A stretch of 22,904 bases of DNA from JARRJY01 sp050116415 (GTDB lineage Bacteria; Pseudomonadota; Gammaproteobacteria; UBA6429; Thiohalophilaceae), in contig JASFOS010000019.1 of the NCBI GenBank assembly GCA_050116415.1, forward strand, positions 1 to 22,904, given 5' to 3'. A program made the translations under genes and the position numbers. The notes beneath the pieces were generated by a model. The model saw nothing but the letters and a program-made list of their open reading frames with translations, ran no database searches and was not told the origin of the DNA. Shown in pieces: positions 1 to 8,223 of the stretch. Position 1 is the stretch's first letter. Every line of letters starts with the position of its first letter.

Positions 1-98
1 GCCTGTAGTGCCTGGCTGACCGGTTGCCAGAAAAACCAGAACACCAGGGGCAACAGCAACAGGCTAAGCAGGTAAAGTACGCGGTCGGCCAGGGTCAT
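1..98 (-). CDS. Small membrane-anchored protein, N-terminal 32 codons only (possible NusG domain II protein)
   Basis: Partial gene, cut by the left edge of the window. It starts with ATG two bases after the apbE stop codon on the same strand, so it is almost certainly translated from the apbE message. The 32 visible residues begin MTLADRVLYLLSLLLLPL and continue into an aromatic-rich stretch (VFWFFW). This is one N-terminal membrane segment with a short cytoplasmic tail. Small proteins with one N-terminal helix followed by a NusG-type domain II often sit beside apbE in Gammaproteobacteria, and this fits that pattern. The domain itself lies outside the window, so the assignment is inference. 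It could equally be another small anchored partner of ApbE. Confidence 0.6.
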   Translation of the reverse strand, partial: MTLADRVLYLLSLLLLPLVFWFFWQPVSQALQ

Positions 99-100
99 GG

Positions 101-1135
101 TTAATCAACAATGATTTTAGCGGGTGGCTCGATTTCGAACGTCAGGCGTTTGGCCATGGCGCGGGTCATGTGCGCGCGACCCTGCTGATCGATCAGCAGC
201 ACCTTGTCGATGCCCATGCTCTGTGCGATCGCCTGCCATTGTTCGGGACCGGCAATAAACAGGGCCGTGGCGGCGGCATCCGCCAGACCGGCATCCGGGT
301 GTATGACGGTCACCGACTGGGTTTTATCGGCCGGGTAACCGGTACGTGGATCGAGGATATGATGATAACGTTGCCCCTGGTTTTCAAAGTAGCGTTCATA
401 ATCGCCCGAAGTAAACACGCTTTCGTTATCGTTGACGGCTAGCCCGGCCATGATGCCGTCCTGGCGTGGATGGCGAATGCCCACTGACCAGGCGCGCTCG
501 CCGTGTGAGCCAATGGCTTTCAGGTCACCGCCGGCATTGACGATGGCATCGTTGATGCCAACCTGTTTCAGGTAAGTGATGACGCGCTCGACTGCCATAC
601 CCTTGGCAATGGCGCCGACATCCAGTTGTACCCGGGGGTGGGTGCCACGCAGGCGAAAGCCATCCACTTCCACGTGATCCATGGTGGGTAAATCATCGAT
701 AAATGCTTTTATCACCGATGCTTCGGGAATAGGTCCATCCAGCACCTCGTCGTTGTGAAAACTCCAGATGCCGATCAGTTCACCGATGGCCGGGTTAAAC
801 AAACCCTGGCTGGTTTTATAAAGTTGCTTGGACTTTTCCATGACGGGTAAAACCGAAGGGTTGGCCGAGAACCACTCGTTCAACTTGAGTAGCTGGTTGG
901 TACGACTCATGGCGCCAAAACGCCACGGGTGCCAGACGGTATGCAAATACTTGAGATCCGTATCGATGTCCTTGATGGCCTTGGCCGCTTTTTGCTCGTC
1001 TGCAACCATCAGCGTGATATTGACGATGGTACCAAGTACAAACAGGCTGTCACGGACTTGTTTCTTTTCCGGGCTACAGGCACTAACCGTGATGGTGATG
1101 AGCAGGAGTAAAGCGAACGTCTTGATGTGTTTCAT
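101..1135 (-). CDS. apbE: FAD:protein FMN transferase, ApbE family lipoprotein
   Basis: ApbE covalently attaches FMN from FAD to Thr/Ser residues of flavoproteins such as the Rnf/Nqr subunits, outside the cytoplasmic membrane. The 344-residue product starts MKHIKTFALLLLITITVSAC, a lipoprotein signal with lipobox VSAC, so it is membrane-tethered in the periplasm. Family hallmarks are present: NPAIGELIGIW, QLDVGAIAKGMAVERV, NAGGDL, HHILDPRTGYPA, and the late DAAATALFIAGP segment that helps bind the metal. An in-frame start 15 codons upstream (1180) would overlap gshB and precede the signal peptide, so I chose the ATG at 1135. The gene follows gshB by 17 bases and looks co-transcribed with gshA-gshB. 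The target flavoprotein is not in the window. Confidence 0.93.
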   Translation of the reverse strand: MKHIKTFALLLLITITVSACSPEKKQVRDSLFVLGTIVNITLMVADEQKAAKAIKDIDTDLKYLHTVWHPWRFGAMSRTNQLLKLNEWFSANPSVLPVMEKSKQLYKTSQGLFNPAIGELIGIWSFHNDEVLDGPIPEASVIKAFIDDLPTMDHVEVDGFRLRGTHPRVQLDVGAIAKGMAVERVITYLKQVGINDAIVNAGGDLKAIGSHGERAWSVGIRHPRQDGIMAGLAVNDNESVFTSGDYERYFENQGQRYHHILDPRTGYPADKTQSVTVIHPDAGLADAAATALFIAGPEQWQAIAQSMGIDKVLLIDQQGRAHMTRAMAKRLTFEIEPPAKIIVD

Positions 1136-1152
1136 AATACTTTTTTGATGAT

Positions 1153-2103
1153 TTATTTTGTTATTTTCTGTTCCAGACAATCCATCAGCGTGGCGCTAAT
1201 GTTGAGATCAAACTGTTGATCAAGTTCCCTGACACAGGTTGGACTGGTGACATTGATTTCAGTCAGGTAGTCACCGATGACATCGATGCCTACGAAAATC
1301 AGTCCCTTTGCCTTGAGGGTTGGGGCAAGCTGTTTACATATCCAGCGATCACGTTCGCTGAGTGGAATGCCTTTGCCGGTCCCGCCGGCGGCCAGGTTGG
1401 CACGGTGATCGGTCGCCGAGGGAATCCGTGCCAGTGCATAAGGCACCGGTTCGCCATCGATCAATAAAATCCGCTTGTCCCCTTCACTGATTTCGGGAAT
1501 AAAGCGCTGCGCCATGATCGGCTTGGCCTGGTTGCGGGTCAGTGTTTCAATGATGACATTGGTATTTGCATCGCCCTGCTTGACCCGGAAGATGGAACTG
1601 CCGCCCATGCTGTCCAGCGGTTTCAGGATAACGTCCTGCTGTTGATCAATAAACCGGCGTAGTTGAGCGGCCTGTGAAGTCACCACGGTATCAACAGTGC
1701 ACTCGGGAAACCATGCGGTATACAGTTTTTCATTGGCATCCCGCAGGCTCTGCGGTTTGTTAACTACCAGGGTGCCTTTGGCTTCCGCGAGTTCCAGCAG
1801 GTAGGTGGTAAAGATATAGTTCATGTCGAACGGCGGGTCTTTACGCATCAGGATGATATCGAGTTCTGACAGTTCGCGGGCTTGTTGCTCACCCAGGCTG
1901 AACCAGTTTTCGGGATCGTTGGCGACCTTGAGTGGCGACATGCTCGCCTGGACCTGTTCATCCTGCAGAAACAGGTCGGCCTGTTGCATGTAAAACAGTT
2001 CGTAGCCACGTTGCTGGGCTTCCAGCAGCATGGCAAGGGTCGTGTCTTTTTTGAATTGAATGGACCCAATGGGATCCATGATGACGCCGAGCTTGATAGA
2101 CAT
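1153..2103 (-). CDS. gshB: Glutathione synthetase
   Basis: Catalyses ATP-dependent ligation of glycine to gamma-glutamylcysteine, the second step of glutathione synthesis, in the cytosol. The 316-residue length is typical of the bacterial GshB family. The N-terminal MSIKLGVIMDPIGSI is the GshB start. ATP-grasp features follow: LKPLDSMGGSSIFRV (nucleotide-binding loop), GEPVPYALARIP, the flexible glycine-rich GGTGKGIPLSERD, and the C-terminal metal-binding INVTSPTCVREL. It lies 14 bases downstream of gshA, the order expected for a biosynthetic pair. The Shine-Dalgarno sequence is weak (AAGAAAT), which suggests translational dependence on gshA. Confidence 0.97.
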   Translation of the reverse strand: MSIKLGVIMDPIGSIQFKKDTTLAMLLEAQQRGYELFYMQQADLFLQDEQVQASMSPLKVANDPENWFSLGEQQARELSELDIILMRKDPPFDMNYIFTTYLLELAEAKGTLVVNKPQSLRDANEKLYTAWFPECTVDTVVTSQAAQLRRFIDQQQDVILKPLDSMGGSSIFRVKQGDANTNVIIETLTRNQAKPIMAQRFIPEISEGDKRILLIDGEPVPYALARIPSATDHRANLAAGGTGKGIPLSERDRWICKQLAPTLKAKGLIFVGIDVIGDYLTEINVTSPTCVRELDQQFDLNISATLMDCLEQKITK

Positions 2104-2117
2104 AATATTTCTTGTTG

Positions 2118-3443
2118 TTATTGGTGTTGAGCGTATTCGCGCGCCGCGGCCAGCAAGGCCAGACGGGCAATCACCCCGTAGGTATAAAAACGGTTGGGGT
2201 TGGCATCCGGCGCCATGTTGTTATCGGGGACATTGCAGGGCTCAACGAAGGCCAGCGGCTCAAAGTGCATGCCCGGAGCATTGAGGTTTTCATTGATGCC
2301 GCGTTCGGTATGCACACGGTAAAACCCGCCGACCACGAAGTGATCCAGCATGTAGACCACTGGTTCGGCCACGGCCTGGTCTTTCCCCCAGGTTTCAAAG
2401 GTGTAAACCCCTTCCTGCATGATGACCCGTGACACCGCGCTGCCCCCCTTGCTGGTCGACATCTTGGTACGTTGCTTACGGTTCAGCTCAAGGATCTCCT
2501 CGGCACTGTGCACGGTCATGACGCCCATGCCGTAGGTGCCGGCATCGGCTTTTACGATCACGTAGGGATCCTTGTCGATATCGTATTCTTTATATTTTGC
2601 CCTGATATCATCCAGCAGGCGGTTGACGTTTTTGACCAGGCAGTCCTCGCCCTCGCGCTTCATGTAGTTGATTTCACCGCAGTTGCGAAACAGCGGGTTA
2701 ATCAACCAGGAGTCAATTTCGACCAGTTCGGCAAACTCTTCGGTTACCGCCTGGTATTGGGCAAAATGAGCTGATTTGAGGCGATTGGCCCAGCCCAGGC
2801 TCAACGGCGGGGCCATCATCTGTTCAAGGTCTTGCAGAATATCCGGCGCGCCAGACGATAAGTCATTGTTTAATAAGACTAAACAGGGGTCAAAATCCCC
2901 CACGTGTACCCGGTTTTGGGTCCGTTCGACCGGATCCAGGGTAACGCTGCGGCCGGAGGGGAGATTTATTGTGTGATTTTTCTCAAGTTCCGGAATCAAT
3001 GAGCCGATACGTATCTCAAAGCCCGCCTTGGAAATGATGTCTTGCAACGTTGCCAGGCTTTCCAGGTAAAACAGGTTACGGGTGTGACTTTCCGGGACCA
3101 GTAAAATACGGGCCGCCTCGGGACAGATTCGCTCGATGGCAGACTGAGCCGCCTGGATACAAAGCGGCATAAAGGCCGGGTTCAGGTTATTAAAACCGGC
3201 TGGAAAGAGATTAGTGTCAACCGGAGCAACTTTGAAACCCGCATTGCGCAAATCAACAGAGGCATAAAAAGGTGCGGGGGTTTCCAGCCACTGGTTACGG
3301 AACCAACGTTCAATTTGTGCCTGGTGTGACAACAAATGTGATTCGATATGATGCAATGGGCCGGTCAGGGCCGTGGTGAGATGGGGTACCGCATGTAGGT
3401 GTTCGACACTCATAGTATTCGGTTCGTCCTGTTGATTAATCAT
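2118..3443 (-). CDS. gshA: Glutamate-cysteine ligase, Acidithiobacillus-type
   Basis: Catalyses the first and rate-limiting step of glutathione synthesis, joining glutamate and cysteine with ATP. The 441-residue protein is unlike E. coli GshA. It belongs to the proteobacterial family first defined in Acidithiobacillus ferrooxidans (I recall TIGR02049). Features seen are NLFPAGFNNLNPAF near residue 80, the central LVKNVNRLLDDIRAKYKEYD, and YVIVKADAGTYGMGVMTV, an ATP-grasp-like nucleotide-binding segment. The gshB gene directly downstream supports the call. The start is uncertain: ATG 3443 and ATG 3413 are both in frame and neither has a strong Shine-Dalgarno sequence. An imperfect inverted repeat sits directly before the first ATG. 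Confidence is high for function and moderate for the start. Confidence 0.93.
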   Translation of the reverse strand: MINQQDEPNTMSVEHLHAVPHLTTALTGPLHHIESHLLSHQAQIERWFRNQWLETPAPFYASVDLRNAGFKVAPVDTNLFPAGFNNLNPAFMPLCIQAAQSAIERICPEAARILLVPESHTRNLFYLESLATLQDIISKAGFEIRIGSLIPELEKNHTINLPSGRSVTLDPVERTQNRVHVGDFDPCLVLLNNDLSSGAPDILQDLEQMMAPPLSLGWANRLKSAHFAQYQAVTEEFAELVEIDSWLINPLFRNCGEINYMKREGEDCLVKNVNRLLDDIRAKYKEYDIDKDPYVIVKADAGTYGMGVMTVHSAEEILELNRKQRTKMSTSKGGSAVSRVIMQEGVYTFETWGKDQAVAEPVVYMLDHFVVGGFYRVHTERGINENLNAPGMHFEPLAFVEPCNVPDNNMAPDANPNRFYTYGVIARLALLAAAREYAQHQ

Positions 3444-3747
3444 AGTTCAGTATATTCACCTGAACGTGAAATACTAACTGAATAGGCGAGGAAAAGCAGG
3501 TTTTCCAGTTGCTTAATTAGTCGACTCTAATATATAAAGCATGATGGTCCGCGGCGAATTGCGGGAAAACACGCAGAAACCGATCAGCAGGCCAGATAAA
3601 AAAGATTAATTTGTAAATATTCTTCAAAAATGGGTACTTATAGGTTAATCTTAAAGTTATTATTAAAATAATGGGGTATCCAGCCCCGATAAATAAGTTA
3701 TAACTATTCAGATATGGAACCAGTAAGCGATGTTGGCAGAGAAAGCG
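3444..3747. other. Divergent intergenic region gshA / pilG
   Basis: 304 bases between the divergent gshA and pilG genes, AT-rich towards pilG. It must hold promoters for both directions, but I find no convincing -35/-10 pair. A weak gshA candidate combines TTCGCC with TATATA near 3530-3560 on the minus strand. A perfect 8-bp inverted repeat, AAGATTAA (3602-3609) and TTAATCTT (3645-3652), brackets the likely pilG promoter zone. A small GGGG/CCCC hairpin lies near 3673-3687. No credible ORF is present. Confidence 0.5.
3446..3482. repeat. Imperfect inverted repeat upstream of gshA
   Basis: The core arms are AGTATATTCAC (3449-3459) and GTGAAATACT (3466-3475), separated by six bases. They are complementary except for one extra base in the left arm. 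Flanking TTCAG (3446-3450) and CTGAA (3478-3482) extend the symmetry. The repeat ends three bases before the gshA start codon. It could be an operator or a leader hairpin restricting translation initiation. I recognise no known regulator site. Confidence 0.5.
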
Positions 3748-4134
3748 ATGACAGATAGCTACGAAGGCCTCAAGGTAATGGTTATCGATGACAGTAAAAC
3801 CATTCGCCGTACCGCAGAAACATTATTAAAGAAAGTGGGCTGCGAGGTCTTTACTGCAACCGATGGCTTTGAGGCATTATCCAAAATAGCCGATAGCGAG
3901 CCCGATATCATTTTCGTGGATATCATGATGCCACGACTGGACGGTTATCAAACCACCGCCCTGATTAAAAACAATAAAGTGTTCCAGAAAACCCCGGTCA
4001 TCATGTTATCCAGTAAAGATGGTTTGTTTGACCGTGCGCGTGGCCGTATCGTGGGTTCTGAAGAGTATCTCACCAAGCCTTTTACCAAAGAGGAATTACT
4101 TGGCGCGATTAAAAAGCATGTATTAGAAAATTAG
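3748..4134 (+). CDS. pilG: Twitching motility response regulator PilG
   Basis: Single-domain CheY-like receiver of the Pil/Chp system. In Pseudomonas PilG is phosphorylated by ChpA and promotes pilus extension and cAMP production. The 128 residues contain the acidic pair in VMVIDDSKTIRRTAETLLKK, phospho-acceptor Asp58 in IIFVDIMMPRLDGYQT, the switch Ser/Thr in VIMLSSKDGLFD, and Lys110 in YLTKPFTKEELLGAI. Residue choices match Pseudomonas PilG closely. An upstream in-frame ATG at 3730 exists. I prefer 3748 because MTDSYEGLKVMVIDD matches the short N-terminus of known PilG proteins and GGCAGAGAAAG lies before it. First gene of the eight-gene cluster. Confidence 0.95.
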   Translation: MTDSYEGLKVMVIDDSKTIRRTAETLLKKVGCEVFTATDGFEALSKIADSEPDIIFVDIMMPRLDGYQTTALIKNNKVFQKTPVIMLSSKDGLFDRARGRIVGSEEYLTKPFTKEELLGAIKKHVLEN

Positions 4135-4185
4135 AAAAATTGGTTTTATTTAAAAATATATCCTGAAAAAGCAAAGGAGACATTC

Positions 4186-4551
4186 ATGGCTCGTGTATTA
4201 ATCGTTGATGACTCGCCTACTGAAGTGCATGTATTAAAAACCATGCTGGAAAAAAATGGCCACGAGGTGGATTCGGTAGACAATGCGGAGGCAGGCATTG
4301 CGCGTGCGAAAGAAACCAAACCAGATGCCATCCTGATGGACGTGGTGATGCCCGGCATGAATGGCTTTCAGGCGACACGCGCCATTACCAAGGATCCAGA
4401 AACTGAATCTATTCCTGTTATCATCGTTACCACCAAGGATCAGGAAACCGATCGTGTATGGGGAATGCGCCAGGGGGCGAAAGATTACATCTCAAAACCG
4501 GCGGACGAACAAGAGTTAATGTCAAAACTCGGCGCGGTAATAGCAGGATAA
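4186..4551 (+). CDS. pilH: Twitching motility response regulator PilH
   Basis: Second single-domain receiver of the cluster, 121 residues. In Pseudomonas PilH opposes PilG, drawing phosphate from ChpA and favouring pilus retraction. Receiver features: MARVLIVDDSPTEVHVLKTM with the acidic pair, phospho-acceptor Asp52 in AILMDVVMPGMNGFQATRAI, switch threonines in VIIVTTKDQETDRVWGMRQG, and the conserved lysine in YISKPADEQEL. The VWGMRQGAKDYI segment is characteristic of PilH. A good Shine-Dalgarno sequence (AAAGGAGA) precedes ATG 4186. It lies 51 bases after pilG. Confidence 0.95.
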   Translation: MARVLIVDDSPTEVHVLKTMLEKNGHEVDSVDNAEAGIARAKETKPDAILMDVVMPGMNGFQATRAITKDPETESIPVIIVTTKDQETDRVWGMRQGAKDYISKPADEQELMSKLGAVIAG

Positions 4552-4582
4552 AAATAATAATTTTGAAGAGTTGATTAAGAGT

Positions 4583-5134
4583 ATGAGTGCGGCCACTTTC
4601 AAAGACCCGTTTAGCCTGCTGAAGAATATCGAAGTACGCAGCCAGGAAAAGGCGCTGGGTTTGCCGCAGCAAATGGAAATTCGCCGGACCTGGTCAGGTA
4701 TCGGTTTCAGGGTTGGTGAGACTTACCTGGTTTCAGCCATTGATGAAATTTCAGAAATTCTTACCTACCCGAACATGACAAGTGTACCAAGTTCGCAAAA
4801 CTGGATACGCGGTATCGCCAATGTGCGCGGTATCTTGTTGCCGATCATGGATTTTACCGGTGTGGTTGATGGGCAGAGTACCAAGTTAGGACGAAAAAGC
4901 CGGGTGTTGGTGATACGCCAGGAAGATATGGATACCGGCCTGGTTGTTGACGAAGTATTTGGTATGCGGCATTTCTTCGATGAAGAAAAAACCGCTGATT
5001 TACCCCAGGTATCCGGGCGTTTACAGAACTTCATGAAAGGGGCATATCGACAAGGTGATCGTCACTGGGGTATTTTCAGTATGCGTAACCTTGCCAAAAG
5101 TGAAGAGTTTAAAAATGTTGCGGTTCGTAATTAG
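4583..5134 (+). CDS. pilI: CheW-like adaptor PilI
   Basis: Cytoplasmic coupling protein that links the receptor PilJ to the kinase ChpA. The 183-residue product is one CheW domain, with the core seen as RTWSGIGFRVGETYLVSAID, then PSSQNWIRGIANVRGILLPI (the conserved CheW turn) and SRVLVIRQEDMDTGLVVDEV. Length fits PilI. A TTG at 4571 could add four residues, but GAAGAG abuts it, so I chose ATG 4583. It lies 31 bases after pilH. Confidence 0.93.
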   Translation: MSAATFKDPFSLLKNIEVRSQEKALGLPQQMEIRRTWSGIGFRVGETYLVSAIDEISEILTYPNMTSVPSSQNWIRGIANVRGILLPIMDFTGVVDGQSTKLGRKSRVLVIRQEDMDTGLVVDEVFGMRHFFDEEKTADLPQVSGRLQNFMKGAYRQGDRHWGIFSMRNLAKSEEFKNVAVRN

Positions 5135-5181
5135 GCAACAATTACATAAGCAATTGAAAAATTGTAAACAGGATAGTGTTT

Positions 5182-5210
5182 TTGTTCTTTGAATAGTTAG
5201 CTGTTATGAA
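5182..5210 (+). promoter_or_regulatory. Possible internal promoter for pilJ
   Basis: The 132-base pilI-pilJ gap is the widest inside the cluster. It holds TTGTTC (5182-5187), a 17-base spacer and TATGAA (5205-5210), a weak sigma-70-like pair that would start transcription near 5217. Only about half of each hexamer matches consensus, so this is tentative. Confidence 0.25.
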
Positions 5211-5266
5211 TTGGACTGAGCGCTTGAACTCAAGATTAAAACAAGTGTGGTGGTAGGAGTATTACA

Positions 5267-7291
5267 ATGAAGTTGAAAGGCATAAGTTTATCAGGAACCT
5301 TATCAACAGGTCGCTTGATGGTATATCTCACCTTTGTACTGGTAGCGGCACTGATTGCCATGGGTGTTTTCTACTTTATTTCGGTAAATAAGGACGCCGG
5401 TGATCGTGCATATATCAACAAAATCGGTGACCAGCGCGTACTTTCACAGGAAATCGCGAAACTGGCTTCGCAGGCAGCACGTGGTAACCTGGAAGCATTC
5501 AGCTCACTGAAGCACGACAAGGATGCGTTTGCCGATATCCTTAGATGGCAAACCAGCCGCACAGAAGCTGAAACCATGGGTGCCTTGTCCAGCCTGAAGA
5601 CTGCATGGAAAACTTATGCCAATAACGTCGAGACGATCCTGAAACGTCGCGAAGTTGTAACCTCCATGCGTGAACATATCCAGAACATCAACGAGCAAAT
5701 TCCTACCTTGCTGGCGTTGTCGGATGAAGTTGTTGCCACCATGACAGAGCAGGGCGCTCCCAGTGACCAGGTCTATATCGCAACACGCCAGTTGATGTTG
5801 ACCCAGCGTATTTCCAGTAACGTGAACCGGGTACTTTCCGGTGGTGAGGAAGCGGTAACAGCAGCTGACCGTTTCGGTCGTGACGCGGCATTATTTGGTC
5901 GCGTGATCGAGGATATGTTACGTGGTAACCGCAACATGGGTATTCGCCAGATTACTGACCCGGAATCACGTGAAAAACTGCAGCAGGTATCAAAACAGTT
6001 CCGTGCCTTGCGTACCCAGGTAGGTGGCATCCTTGAGCGTTCTCCGGAAATGTTCCAGGTATCCGGTTCAGCAGAAGAAGTACTGCGTGCCAGTCCCAAG
6101 ATGCTTGACCTGGTTGAAGGTTTGTCCACGGCATACCAGAGACAGATTAGCCAGCGTATTGAACCAAAACTGGTATTCGTATTTGGTGTCATAGTACTGG
6201 CCCTGATTATCGTTATCGCGATGATGTGGATGCGTGATTCGCGTAAACGATTATCCGAAACAGAAGAACAGCGTCGTAGCACAGAGGAAACCAACCAGCG
6301 TAACCAGGAAGCGATCCTCAAGCTGCTGGATGAAATGGGTGACCTGGCGGATGGTGACTTGACCGTATCGGCAACCGTAACCGAGGACATCACCGGGGCA
6401 ATCGCGGACTCGATCAACTACACCATCGACGCGTTACGTGGCCTGGTATCATCAATTAACAGTACCACCCAACAGGTATCGTCTGCGGCACAACAATCCC
6501 AGGCCACGGCGATGCATCTTGCCGAAGCATCTGATCACCAGGCACAACAAATAACCGGTGCCAGTACCGCGATTAACGAGATGGCGGTGTCGATCGAGGA
6601 AGTATCCAACAACGCGGGCGAACTGGCCGATGAAGCGAACCGCTCGGTAGAAATCGCAAACCGTGGTTCTGAAGCGGTACAAAAAACCATCCACGGTATG
6701 GATACCATCCGTGAGCAAATCCAGGAAACCTCGAAACGTATCAAGCGCCTGGGTGAATCGTCACAGGAAATCGGTGATATCGTTGAGCTGATTAACGACA
6801 TCTCCGAACAAACCAACATCCTGGCATTGAACGCGGCGATCCAGGCGGCGATGGCCGGTGAAGCCGGTCGTGGTTTCGCGGTTGTTGCGGACGAGGTACA
6901 ACGCCTGGCGGAACGTTCAGCTGATGCGACGCGTCAAATTGACACCCTGGTAAAAGCAATCCAGTCTGATACCAACGAAGCGGTGGCCTCGATGGAACAA
7001 AGTACCTCGGAAGTGGTTTCGGGTGCACAGCTGGCACAAAACGCGGGTGAGGCACTTGAGGCCATTGAAAACGTATCAACACACCTGGCCGAACTGATTG
7101 GTAGTATTTCCGATTCGGCTTCGCAACAAGCGCGTGCAGCGACCAATATTTCCGATACCATGAATGTTATCCAGGAAATTACCACCCAGACATCGGCAGG
7201 TACCAACGAAACGGCGGCATCGATCGGTAATCTGGCTGAGTTGGCCAATGAACTGCGTCATTCAGTAGCCGGTTTCCGTCTGCCACAATAA
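5267..7291 (+). CDS. pilJ: Type IV pilus methyl-accepting chemoreceptor PilJ
   Basis: Membrane receptor of the Pil/Chp system, thought to sense pilus state or surface contact and to control ChpA. It has 674 residues. TM1 is about residues 17-38 and TM2 about 300-322. The periplasmic part between them holds two related PilJ-type helical units, marked by RVLSQEIAKLASQAARG and LMLTQRISSNVNRVLSGG. A HAMP-like linker (LLDEMGDLADGDLTVSA) follows. The cytoplasmic coiled coil has the kinase-control hairpin EQTNILALNAAIQAAMAGE, starting near residue 514, then GRGFAVVADEVQRLAER. The Met in AAMAGEAGRGF, where most receptors have Arg, is also found in Pseudomonas PilJ. Glutamine/glutamate pairs in the helices are candidate methylation sites for PilK and ChpB. 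Shine-Dalgarno GGAG lies before ATG 5267. Confidence 0.96.
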   Translation: MKLKGISLSGTLSTGRLMVYLTFVLVAALIAMGVFYFISVNKDAGDRAYINKIGDQRVLSQEIAKLASQAARGNLEAFSSLKHDKDAFADILRWQTSRTEAETMGALSSLKTAWKTYANNVETILKRREVVTSMREHIQNINEQIPTLLALSDEVVATMTEQGAPSDQVYIATRQLMLTQRISSNVNRVLSGGEEAVTAADRFGRDAALFGRVIEDMLRGNRNMGIRQITDPESREKLQQVSKQFRALRTQVGGILERSPEMFQVSGSAEEVLRASPKMLDLVEGLSTAYQRQISQRIEPKLVFVFGVIVLALIIVIAMMWMRDSRKRLSETEEQRRSTEETNQRNQEAILKLLDEMGDLADGDLTVSATVTEDITGAIADSINYTIDALRGLVSSINSTTQQVSSAAQQSQATAMHLAEASDHQAQQITGASTAINEMAVSIEEVSNNAGELADEANRSVEIANRGSEAVQKTIHGMDTIREQIQETSKRIKRLGESSQEIGDIVELINDISEQTNILALNAAIQAAMAGEAGRGFAVVADEVQRLAERSADATRQIDTLVKAIQSDTNEAVASMEQSTSEVVSGAQLAQNAGEALEAIENVSTHLAELIGSISDSASQQARAATNISDTMNVIQEITTQTSAGTNETAASIGNLAELANELRHSVAGFRLPQ

Positions 7292-7320
7292 GGTAGTAGC
7301 GACGTAACCAGGTAGTGCTT

Positions 7321-8223
7321 ATGACCGCGCAAACCAGCAAAGTGGTCGATATCGCACAGTGGCGAAAGTCTACTGTTCCTGAAATGAACGCGTTTCAGTT
7401 TCAACAGTGGACCGGGCTGCTGGCAAAGCGTACGGGCATCACATTGCCTGAGTCACGTCGTTCTTTCCTGTTGAGCAGTCTCAACATTCGCATGTATGAA
7501 CTGGGCATTGAGAGTTACCAGGCTTATTACAATTATTTACATTCAGGGCATGCGGGAAATATTGAATGGGCGACACTGGTCGATCGCCTGACTGTACACG
7601 AAACACGTTTTTTCAGAGACCAGCAGGCACTTAACCTGATTCGTGATGTTTATCTTGAGCAGTTTGAAGAAAAATCAGCTTCCGACAGTATCAACGTATG
7701 GAGTGTCGGTTGCGCGACGGGAGAGGAAAGTTATTCCCTGGCCATTGAACTGGATCGCTACCTGAATGACAGTGGGAAAAAATTTTATTATGCAGTGACG
7801 GGCTCTGATATCAGTCCGGCTGCAATTACCACGGCGCGTAAAGCGGTTTATAAGAGCGCACGGTTGAGCAATGTGCCGGAAAAAATACTTGAACAATACC
7901 TGGATAAAACAGCAAGTGATGAATTCCAGGTTAAACCGTTTTTGCGACAACGGGTATGTTTCAACCAGATGAACCTGCTTGATTTAACCAATATCAAAGT
8001 GGGTTTGATGGACATTATATTTTGTCAAAACGTTTTGATTTATTTTAAACGTGAACAGCGACTGCAAATTCTGAATAGCCTGGTAACGCACCTGAAACAG
8101 GGTGGCTTGCTGGTGCTGGGTGCGGGTGAAATTCGTGACTGGGTTCATCCCGACTTGGAAAGCGTGTCTTATGATTCAACGCTGGCGTTTCGCCGTACCA
8201 GAAAACAAGAGAGTGACGCATGA
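7321..8223 (+). CDS. pilK: CheR-type chemoreceptor methyltransferase PilK
   Basis: Predicted to methylate glutamates of PilJ with SAM, yielding SAH. The 300-residue protein has an N-terminal helical CheR domain (FQQWTGLLAKRTGITLPESR), the conserved VHETRFFRDQQAL, the SAM-binding loop VWSVGCATGEESYSLAIEL, and the late motif DIIFCQNVLIYFKREQRLQI followed by GGLLVLGAGE. A GTG at 7315 is in frame, but the AGGT at 7310-7313 is correctly spaced for ATG 7321. The last four bases (ATGA) overlap the chpA start, so the two are translationally coupled. Confidence 0.94.
   Translation: MTAQTSKVVDIAQWRKSTVPEMNAFQFQQWTGLLAKRTGITLPESRRSFLLSSLNIRMYELGIESYQAYYNYLHSGHAGNIEWATLVDRLTVHETRFFRDQQALNLIRDVYLEQFEEKSASDSINVWSVGCATGEESYSLAIELDRYLNDSGKKFYYAVTGSDISPAAITTARKAVYKSARLSNVPEKILEQYLDKTASDEFQVKPFLRQRVCFNQMNLLDLTNIKVGLMDIIFCQNVLIYFKREQRLQILNSLVTHLKQGGLLVLGAGEIRDWVHPDLESVSYDSTLAFRRTRKQESDA

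Noticed and set aside
5773..6417. 214-residue minus-strand open frame inside pilJ
   Set aside because: Arg/Ser-rich translation, antisense to a clear chemoreceptor, with no motif.
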